Shown here: positions 14,988 through 20,653 of the stretch, one piece after another | How positions within the stretch are numbered: the stretch's first letter is position 1 | Layout: each line of letters starts with the position of its first letter | DNA from: Oscillibacter sp. | GTDB taxonomy: Bacteria > Bacillota > Clostridia > Oscillospirales > Oscillospiraceae | Assembly (NCBI GenBank): GCA_020025475.1 | Contig: JAHHSA010000028.1 | Coordinates: forward strand, 1 to 20,653 | DNA: 20,653 nt | Direction of reading: 5' to 3' | The notes under the pieces: generated by a model | Database searches by the model: none | The model's input: the letters and a program-made list of their open reading frames with translations, nothing else | What the model was told of the DNA's origin: nothing | Translations under genes and position numbers: made by a program

Positions 14988-16184
14988 TTACACCAAAGTA
15001 TCCAGGACTGCCTTCAGATCGGCGATGATGTCATCGGGATCTTCAAGGCCAACGCTCAGTCGGACCAGTCCCTCAGAGATATCGGCAGCAGCCAGATCCT
15101 CAGCGGAGAAGGTGGAGTGCGTCATAGAAGCGGGATGCTCAATCAGAGTCTCAGCGTCACCCAGGGAGACAGCGATGGTGATCAGCTGCAGCTTGTTGAT
15201 GGCAGCAGCAACCGCGTCACGGTCAGCCTTCAGTTCGAAGGACATCATGCCGCCGAACAAATCCATCTGCTTCTTGGCGATCTCGTAACCCTCAAAGTCC
15301 TCCAAACCGGGATAGCTGACCTTGGCAACAGCGGGATGGTCGTGCAGGAAGCGGGCAACCTTCATTGCGTTGGAACTATGGCGCTCCATGCGAATGTTCA
15401 GGGTCTTCAGGCCGCGGGCCAGCAGGAAAGCGCTGAAGGGGCTCATGACAGCACCGGTCATATCCTTGATACCGAACATGCGAACCTTGGTAATGAAATC
15501 CTTCTTACCAGCGACAAAGCCTGCAATGACATCGCCGTGGCCGTTGATGTACTTGGTAGCACTGTGAACCACAACGTCAGCGCCCAGGGTCAACGGACGC
15601 TGGACATAAGGAGAGTTGAAGGTGTTATCAACAACCACGCGGATTTCCGGATTGTAATCGTGAACCATGTTGCAGATGGCAACGATATCCAGAATCTTCA
15701 AAGTGGGGTTGCAGGGTGTCTCAAAGTAGACAACCTTGGTCTTTTCGGTCAGGTTCTTGGAGATATTCTCCAGATTGGTCATATCAACCAGGGTGACCTT
15801 CACGCCAAACTTGGGCAGGCCGCCGGTCATCAGCGCGTACGTGCAGCCATACAGTGTATCGCTGGCGATGATCTCGTCACCGGCCTCAACGCTGCTCCAC
15901 AGAGTGGCGGAGATCGCACCCATACCGGAAGCGGTGGCAACGGCATCCTCAGCACACTCCAGAGAAGCGATCTTCTCCTCTACCTGAGTCAAAGAGGGGT
16001 TGCCCAGACGAGAGTAGATGTAACCGTCTGCCTGACCGGCAAAACGTGCGCCGCCCTGCTCAACAGAATCAAATGCGAACGTAGAAGTGGCATAGATCGG
16101 AGTGCAGAGCGCACCGGTTGCATCTCTGTGGCTACCGGCATGGATCTGGCGAGTAGCAAAACCCTTGTTCTTCAAATCGTGCAT
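14988..16184 (-). CDS. megL: Methionine gamma-lyase (PLP-dependent Cys/Met metabolism enzyme)
   Basis: A 398-residue cytoplasmic enzyme of the cystathionine gamma-synthase/lyase family. As methionine gamma-lyase it would split L-methionine into methanethiol, 2-oxobutyrate and ammonia. Lys211 in SATKYINGHGD is the PLP Schiff-base lysine, Asp186 (VVVDNTF) contacts the cofactor ring, and SDTLYGCTYAL carries Tyr112 and Cys114. That Cys is the position that marks methionine gamma-lyases against cystathionine lyases, which have other residues there. The end EGLVRLSVGLED is standard. AAAGGA precedes the ATG at a slightly long distance, 11 bases. Its promoter is at 16389-16418 with a leader of about 200 nt. 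It is divergent from a LysR regulator and lies near an NhaC-family transporter with a matching promoter. Homocysteine or cysteine activity cannot be excluded. Confidence 0.88.
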   Translation of the reverse strand: MHDLKNKGFATRQIHAGSHRDATGALCTPIYATSTFAFDSVEQGGARFAGQADGYIYSRLGNPSLTQVEEKIASLECAEDAVATASGMGAISATLWSSVEAGDEIIASDTLYGCTYALMTGGLPKFGVKVTLVDMTNLENISKNLTEKTKVVYFETPCNPTLKILDIVAICNMVHDYNPEIRVVVDNTFNSPYVQRPLTLGADVVVHSATKYINGHGDVIAGFVAGKKDFITKVRMFGIKDMTGAVMSPFSAFLLARGLKTLNIRMERHSSNAMKVARFLHDHPAVAKVSYPGLEDFEGYEIAKKQMDLFGGMMSFELKADRDAVAAAINKLQLITIAVSLGDAETLIEHPASMTHSTFSAEDLAAADISEGLVRLSVGLEDPDDIIADLKAVLDTLV

Positions 16185-16216
16185 AATGTATACCGTCCTT
16201 TCTTAATTAGGCCCGC

Positions 16217-16254
16217 CACTGTTTTCACCAGGCAGACATTTGTCACTGTTTTCA
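16217..16254. repeat. 11-bp direct repeats in the methionine gamma-lyase leader
   Basis: CACTGTTTTCA occurs at 16217-16227 and again at 16244-16254, a 27-bp period, in the transcribed leader about 30-70 bp upstream of the ATG. Tandem spacing of this kind can reflect a repeated protein-binding site or simple duplication. Confidence 0.5.
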
Positions 16255-16388
16255 TTTTTCTGCGATTGAACTCTATTTTCCTGTTATCGTAAGTAGAGAG
16301 AAGAGAGAGGTCTCTTTTGACTGTTTTTGTGGTCATTCTTTATAGAAATGATCACTTGACTGACGTGCTTTTTATCAAGTCTACATAC

Positions 16389-16418
16389 ATTATACCATGC
16401 TTGCCAGGAAGGTGTTAA
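16389..16418 (-). promoter_or_regulatory. Predicted extended -10 promoter of methionine gamma-lyase
   Basis: TTAACA (16413-16418), an 18-nt spacer and TATAAT (16389-16394) on the minus strand, with TG one base before the -10 (TGGTATAAT). The same layout occurs upstream of the NhaC-family gene. Confidence 0.7.
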
Positions 16419-16461
16419 TATGCCTTTCCCGCAATCCGTTAGCAGTTTTTTTAATACCAAT

Positions 16462-16490
16462 TTGACTTTCCACGGTGTGTCTTTTATAAT
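16462..16490 (+). promoter_or_regulatory. Predicted promoter of the LysR-family gene
   Basis: TTGACT (16462-16467), a 17-nt spacer and a perfect TATAAT (16485-16490) on the plus strand. It sits about 45 bp from the divergent methionine gamma-lyase -35, so a LysR dimer bound between could affect both. The predicted leader is about 97 nt. Confidence 0.7.
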
Positions 16491-16593
16491 ATGAATCATC
16501 GGAACAGCTTGCTTTTGTTTATTTTTTCTCGTTTCCAGCCTGGTACATCAAATTCGCCAATGTGTACACGCAAAAAATAGGAGGCATGATGAC

Positions 16594-17589
16594 ATGACTT
16601 TTCAGCAATTGACTTATGTTGTTGAAATTTCCAAATGCGGCTCTATTAACAAGGCTGCTCACAAGCTCTTTCTCTCCCAGTCCGGCATTTCCACAGCGGT
16701 GCGGGAGCTGGAGGAGGAGTTGGGAATTCAGTTCTTCACCCGCAGCAACCGTGGCGTAGAGTTCACCCCGGAGGGAAAGGAGTTTTTGACCTATGCAGTC
16801 TCCCTGTTGGGCCAGAAGCAGCGAATCGAAAGTCTCTACGGTGAAGTCCGCCGTGCTTCTGCCCCCATCCGTTTTTCCGTCTCCACCCAGCGCTATCCCT
16901 TTACAGAGGATGCTTTCCTGCGGATGCTGGAGCACACGGAGGAAAACCGCTTCAACTATTCTATTAAGGAAGCCGGTATGGAGGCCGTAATTGACGATGT
17001 GTATGATCACCGCGCCGATGTGGGTGTCATCTTCCTGACAGAGCTGACGGAGAAGATTATCCGCCGCCTGCTGGTCTCCCGCGATTTGGACTTCCACGAG
17101 GTCGCCACTGTTCAGCCCTGCATCTACGTCCGCAGGGGCCATCCCCTGACGCTGCTGGATCAGGTCTCCGAAGCCGATCTCTCCGGCTACCCCTACGTCT
17201 CCTTTGATCACGACCAGGGCGTTGCCGCAGACTTCTCCGAGGAATACCAAACGGTCTCCCTGAAAAAGCCTGCAAAGCGGATCAGCGTCAACAACCGCTC
17301 CACAATGATGAATGTTCTGGCCTGTACCGACGCCTTTACCACCGGCAGCGGTCTGCTGGTGGAACGCTCCAGCCCCTCCTCTGTGGTGACGATTCCGTTA
17401 GAAGGGAAAAGCGGCATCCAACTGGGCTGGATCAGCCCACAGAGCGGGAAAATTTCTCCGCAGACAGAGCAGTTCGTAGCGCTCCTGGAGCAGTCTGTCG
17501 CCGAATCCATTCAATACACCAAGCGGCTGCAGGGCATTGAGGAGGCACCTATCCATTTTTCAGATAGCAAGTCCAAAGAAACCGTCTAA
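16594..17589 (+). CDS. LysR-family transcriptional regulator
   Basis: A 331-residue regulator. Residues 1-60 are the LysR helix-turn-helix: MTFQQLTYVVEISKCGSINKA, then LFLSQSGISTAVRELEEELG and FTRSNRGVEFTPEG. The remainder is the two-lobed effector domain. The ATG has AGGAGG nine bases upstream; two closer ATGs (16586, 16589) are out of frame and end at a TGA overlapping the true start. It is transcribed away from methionine gamma-lyase and towards the NhaC-family gene, which is on the opposite strand. LysR proteins usually control a divergent neighbour, so methionine gamma-lyase and probably the transporter are its likely targets, with a sulfur amino acid or derivative as effector. That last step is inference. 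No clear terminator follows; only a weak 6-bp hairpin is seen near 17632. Confidence 0.93.
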   Translation: MTFQQLTYVVEISKCGSINKAAHKLFLSQSGISTAVRELEEELGIQFFTRSNRGVEFTPEGKEFLTYAVSLLGQKQRIESLYGEVRRASAPIRFSVSTQRYPFTEDAFLRMLEHTEENRFNYSIKEAGMEAVIDDVYDHRADVGVIFLTELTEKIIRRLLVSRDLDFHEVATVQPCIYVRRGHPLTLLDQVSEADLSGYPYVSFDHDQGVAADFSEEYQTVSLKKPAKRISVNNRSTMMNVLACTDAFTTGSGLLVERSSPSSVVTIPLEGKSGIQLGWISPQSGKISPQTEQFVALLEQSVAESIQYTKRLQGIEEAPIHFSDSKSKETV

Positions 17590-17741
17590 CCAGCCTGCCC
17601 AGTTCCTGTCAGATTCCAAAGTGATTTTGTAAGCAGTTGATATCTGCTTCCGTAGATACTCCTTTACGTCAATTTTTATCTGCGTTATCCATAGTTTTGC
17701 ATATTTTACTGCCATTTGAATGTTTTTCTATCTGCTCAGCA

Positions 17742-17784
17742 AATGAAAATGCCAGCCGCAAAACAGTTGTTTTGCGGCTGGCAT
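17742..17784 (-). terminator. Terminator of the NhaC-family gene
   Basis: A 17-nt perfect inverted repeat (17749-17765 with 17768-17784) lies 33 bp after the stop and reads into ATTTTCATTT on the minus strand. It also separates the gene from the convergent LysR gene. Confidence 0.75.
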
Positions 17785-17817
17785 ACAGGAATCGGTTTTG
17801 AAGCAGATGGACTGTTC

Positions 17818-19242
17818 TTACTTCTGATCGGACTCAGCCTCAACAGCAGCCATCATGGCCTTCTTGTTCTCAACGTCGGACTCAGCGCAGTCATACTCCC
17901 AGTTCCAGGGGTCCTTGCGGCAGATACCGTCTGCGAAGGGCACAAAGATGGAGATGATGCCGACCACAGCCAGAATCCAGCAATACCACAGGTTGGGGAT
18001 GATCTCAATGGTGGTAATATCAATACCGGAAGCCATCGTCAGGGAAGCGGCAGACAGCAGCTGTGCGCCGTAGGGGATGATGCCTTGGAACACGCAGGAG
18101 AACACGTCCAGCAGAGATGCGGTGCGGCGGGGATCGATCTTGTACTCATGGCTCATGTCGCGGGCCACGTTGCCGCTGACGATGATAGCCACAGTGTTGT
18201 TGGCGGTGGCACAGTCAGCCAGAGAAACCAGAGCAGCAATCCCCACCTGGCCGGACTTGTTGCCCTTCATCATCTTGCGCAGCTTCTCAACCAGCCAGAC
18301 AATGCCGCCGTTGTGAGCGATCAGTTCAGACATACCGCCGCAGAACAGGGACAGGAAGAACACTTCATTCATGCCGGTGAAGCCGCCCCAGATTGCCTGT
18401 GCGAAATCGGCGATACCCATGGAACCGGTGAACAGGCCCACAGCGCCGGCAACGAAAATGCCAAGGGTCAGGACCAGGAACACATTCATACCGATCAGAG
18501 CCAGAATCAGAACCAGCAGATAGGGAAGAACCTTGATGAAGCTGTAGCTCAGATCACCCAGAGGCAGAACCGTTTCGGGTCTGCCGAAAATCACCAGCAG
18601 AACCAGGGTAATCAGTGCGGCAGGCAGAGCGATGAAGAAGTTCACCCGGAACTTATCACGCATCTCGCAGCCCTGAGTACGGGTAGCAGCGATGGTAGTA
18701 TCGGAGATCATGGACAGGTTATCGCCAAACATTGCGCCGCCGATGCAGGCGCCCAGGAACAGAGGAATGCTCAGGCCACCCTTTTCTGCGATGCCCACAG
18801 CAATGGGAACGATTGCGCCGATGGTACCCATGGAGGTACCGGTTGCAGTGCCCATAAATGCAGAGATGATAAACACACCAGCAGCAAGGAACTGGACGGG
18901 GACCAGAGACAGACCCATGTTAACGGTAGCCTCACGGCCGCCCATGGTAGCTGCCACATTGGAAAATGCGCCAGCCAGGATGTAGATGATGAGCATGGTC
19001 AGAACATCAATGTTTGCCGCGCCCTTGGAGAATACAGCAAAGCGCTCATCGAGACTGCCCTTGCTCATTGCAAACGCCACGATAACAGCGATGAACATTG
19101 CGGTGACAGAGGGGAACTGGTAGAACGCCATGTCGATACCCTGATGCTGGAAAATCAGACCGGCGCCCAGATAAATTGCGATGAACACCACAAACGGCAG
19201 CAAGGCAAAGCCATTGCCCTTTTTATTCAGGTTTTGCTCCAT
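17818..19242 (-). CDS. NhaC-family transporter (Na+/H+ antiporter superfamily; possible methionine carrier, MetT-like)
   Basis: A 474-residue protein with about eleven or twelve membrane segments. Family marks are GTATGTSMGTIGAIVPIAVG, GGAMFGDNLSMISDTTIAA near the middle, and SLADCATANNTVAIIVSG further on. NhaC relatives include sodium/proton antiporters, the malate/lactate carrier MleN and the methionine transporter MetT. Here the gene lies beside methionine gamma-lyase and a LysR regulator, and its promoter matches that of the enzyme, so methionine import is the best guess. Sequence alone does not settle the substrate. Three ATGs compete; 19242 is chosen because AGGAGG lies nine bases before it, whereas 19248 has only three and 19260 overlaps the site. 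Confidence 0.88.
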   Translation of the reverse strand: MEQNLNKKGNGFALLPFVVFIAIYLGAGLIFQHQGIDMAFYQFPSVTAMFIAVIVAFAMSKGSLDERFAVFSKGAANIDVLTMLIIYILAGAFSNVAATMGGREATVNMGLSLVPVQFLAAGVFIISAFMGTATGTSMGTIGAIVPIAVGIAEKGGLSIPLFLGACIGGAMFGDNLSMISDTTIAATRTQGCEMRDKFRVNFFIALPAALITLVLLVIFGRPETVLPLGDLSYSFIKVLPYLLVLILALIGMNVFLVLTLGIFVAGAVGLFTGSMGIADFAQAIWGGFTGMNEVFFLSLFCGGMSELIAHNGGIVWLVEKLRKMMKGNKSGQVGIAALVSLADCATANNTVAIIVSGNVARDMSHEYKIDPRRTASLLDVFSCVFQGIIPYGAQLLSAASLTMASGIDITTIEIIPNLWYCWILAVVGIISIFVPFADGICRKDPWNWEYDCAESDVENKKAMMAAVEAESDQK

Positions 19243-19338
19243 TTTCATTTTCCTCCTCATTCGATAGCACTAGTCAGTTGATCCTCTCATCGTCTAATTG
19301 CACAGTTTTTTCTCGTTTACTTCTCTCTTCTGTGTGCA

Positions 19339-19368
19339 AGTATATCATGAAGATGAAGAATCTGTTAA
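19339..19368 (-). promoter_or_regulatory. Predicted extended -10 promoter of the NhaC-family gene
   Basis: TTAACA (19363-19368), an 18-nt spacer and TATACT (19339-19344) on the minus strand, with TG one base before the -10. Layout and -35 box are identical to the methionine gamma-lyase promoter, and both share TGTTAATA across the -35 on the plus strand. Confidence 0.65.
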
Positions 19369-19450
19369 TAATATTATCTTATAGCATATTATCGCAAATT
19401 TGTATAGCCTTGTATTTGAGCCTTCGATCTGCCTCGCCCTGCACCCCACA

Positions 19451-19479
19451 TTGACAATCCCGCCCGCTTCCGGTATCCT
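19451..19479 (+). promoter_or_regulatory. Predicted promoter of the MscS gene
   Basis: A perfect TTGACA (19451-19456), a 17-nt spacer and TATCCT (19474-19479) on the plus strand, 34 bp before the ATG. The short leader contains only the ribosome site. Confidence 0.7.
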
Positions 19480-19513
19480 CTTCTTACACTCTATGAAATA
19501 AGGAGCATCTGCT

Positions 19514-20353
19514 ATGCCAACATCTCTGAAAGAAGTGATGGACTTCAAGCTTCCAGTCGGAACCAACTTAACCATTTCAACCCTGATTTCCTCTATTTTA
19601 ACACTGGTTATCTGCCTTTTTGTCATTCGCATCATTCAAAAAGTCTCAGCAAGATTTCTTGCCAAAACGAAATTAGATCCCAGAATTCAGCGCTATTTGG
19701 GCAACGGATTAAAACTCCTGCTCTATGCCATCACCGTCATTATCGTGGTGGACAGCCTCGGCATCTCCAATTCCTCCCTGGTGGCAATTCTCTCCGTGGG
19801 CTCCCTGGGTATCACATTGGCGGCTGAAGATATTTTGGGAAATGTGGCCGGCGGTCTTGTCATTCTCTCCTCCCATCCCTTTTCCATTGGGGATTTTGTG
19901 GAGGCAAACGGCACCACAGGCACTGTGGAAGAGATCAGTTTGAACCACACAAAGATCGTCACGCCAGAAGGGCAGCTGGTTATGCTGCCCAATAAGGAGC
20001 TGGCAAATTCCAAGTTGACCAACTTCACCGTCATGGGCCGCCGCCGCATCAAGCAGACGGTGACTGCCTCCTATGATGCCCCCACCGAAGCTGTGAAGAG
20101 TGCCTGCATGACCGCAATTCACCGGACCCCCGATCTGATGGATGATCCGGCCCCTGCCGTCTATCTCACCGATTACGGCTCCAGTTCCATTGAATACACC
20201 ATTTACTGCTGGGCTGATCCGGAGCACTATTGGCTCTCCTCTCTGGCCCTTTGCGAACAGCTGCGTCTGGCCTTCCAGGAAGCCCAGGTGGAAATGACTT
20301 ACGACCATCTGAATATTCATTTGGTGGAAGACCGTACCACCGGGGCCCAGTAA
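19514..20353 (+). CDS. mscS: MscS-family small-conductance mechanosensitive channel
   Basis: A 279-residue membrane channel that opens under membrane tension to release solutes after osmotic downshift. Three hydrophobic segments are followed by the pore-lining helix VGSLGITLAAEDILGNVAGG and the beta domain (SIGDFVEANGTTGTVEEISL, VMLPNKELANSKLTNFT), the most conserved family signature. A C-terminal mixed domain follows. Length is close to E. coli MscS (286). GGAG lies eight bases before the ATG. It has its own promoter and is divergent from the NhaC-family gene. Expression looks constitutive, and nothing ties it to the methionine genes. Confidence 0.95.
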   Translation: MPTSLKEVMDFKLPVGTNLTISTLISSILTLVICLFVIRIIQKVSARFLAKTKLDPRIQRYLGNGLKLLLYAITVIIVVDSLGISNSSLVAILSVGSLGITLAAEDILGNVAGGLVILSSHPFSIGDFVEANGTTGTVEEISLNHTKIVTPEGQLVMLPNKELANSKLTNFTVMGRRRIKQTVTASYDAPTEAVKSACMTAIHRTPDLMDDPAPAVYLTDYGSSSIEYTIYCWADPEHYWLSSLALCEQLRLAFQEAQVEMTYDHLNIHLVEDRTTGAQ

Positions 20354-20612
20354 GGTTGGCAAAAGCCAAGCTCTTATTCTCCCGATTGAAAATTTGTCCG
20401 CCATCTGGGCAGTCCCTGTGATGTTGGGCACATCAGATATGAGATATGCACAACGCTCACTCTGCCTAAAAACCGTGCGACAACTTTTTATGGCAAGCAG
20501 CTGGGGATGTGTGCAAGGGATTTTAAGACTCCATGCACGTAAAATCTCAACCAATTTCAAATATAGGTTCAAATTGCCACTCAGCTTATTAAAAAACTTT
20601 CTCCACAACCTA
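20354..20612. other. Intergenic stretch without a supportable gene
   Basis: Just after the mscS stop is a weak TTGGC-AAAA-GCCAA hairpin (20356-20369) followed by CTCTTATTCTCC, a possible poor terminator. The rest contains an open plus frame running to the window end, but it lacks a ribosome site and family resemblance and crosses the hairpin at 20613-20648. Nothing else is recognised. Confidence 0.5.
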
Positions 20613-20653
20613 AATGGACCACAGCGGATTGATTCGCTGTGGTCCATTGTTTT
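20613..20653 (+). terminator. Intrinsic terminator at the right edge
   Basis: A perfect 14-bp stem (20613-20626 with 20635-20648, 8-nt loop) followed by TTGTTTT on the plus strand. It lies 260 bp after mscS. It could end that transcript or serve a minus-strand gene beyond the window, where the other side reads ATTTAGG and is less T-rich. Confidence 0.75.

Noticed and set aside
14916..16292. 458-codon plus-strand frame opposite methionine gamma-lyase
   Set aside because: Antisense shadow of a well-conserved gene; it also runs across that gene's terminator and leader.
17630..17655. Terminator for the LysR gene
   Set aside because: Only a 6-bp AAGCAG/CTGCTT stem with a 7-nt loop and no T-run; too weak to list as a feature.
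17716..19281. 521-codon plus-strand frame opposite the NhaC-family gene
   Set aside because: The translation is rich in His, Gln and Asn, as expected from reading a membrane protein gene backwards, and it crosses the gene's terminator.
19243..19338. S-box or T-box riboswitch upstream of the possible methionine carrier
   Set aside because: The predicted leader is under 100 nt, with no anti-terminator or terminator pair and no recognisable core.
20421..20653. Open plus-strand frame running to the window end
   Set aside because: No ribosome site, no family resemblance, and it runs through a perfect 14-bp terminator hairpin at 20613-20648.

Overview
The window looks like chromosomal DNA from a spore-forming, gut-type Clostridia bacterium, probably Oscillospiraceae (the Flavonifractor / Intestinimonas / Lawsonibacter area). 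The reasons are a sporulation gene (spoVAD), Firmicutes-style Shine-Dalgarno sites before nearly every gene, a clostridial methionine gamma-lyase, Trk potassium uptake, and IS30-type transposase debris. The genus is an inference. No RNA genes, CRISPR array or prophage were seen.

Left part (1-7,700), all genes on the minus strand. A five-gene catabolic operon reads from a good promoter near 5,481-5,509: a glycerol-1-phosphate-dehydrogenase-like enzyme, the three parts of a TRAP transporter (dctP, dctQ, dctM) and a PHP-domain metal hydrolase. A strong hairpin between dctP and dctQ probably lets the binding protein outnumber the membrane subunits. A LacI-type regulator lies upstream on the same strand and is the likely controller. 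The roughly 1.2 kb between it and the operon holds a decayed IS30-family element whose inverted repeats can still be matched (about 5,710-6,435) but whose catalytic core has been deleted.

Middle (7,700-10,700). A lone spoVAD has lost about its last third and has no spoVAC or spoVAE beside it. Next come a small transposase scrap, a cation diffusion facilitator with a non-zinc-type metal site, and a protein full of CxxC motifs that probably shares the transporter's transcript.

10,800-14,900. trkA and trkH form a potassium-uptake operon with a structured leader and a 16-bp hairpin just after trkH. A glutamyl-Q tRNA(Asp) synthetase-like gene (gluQ) follows on its own promoter.

Right part (14,900-20,653). 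Methionine gamma-lyase (minus), a LysR regulator (plus) and an NhaC-family transporter (minus) look like one methionine uptake and breakdown unit. The promoters of the enzyme and the transporter share the same unusual layout (TTAACA, 18-nt spacer, extended -10). An MscS-type mechanosensitive channel with a near-consensus promoter closes the window, followed by a terminator at the right edge.
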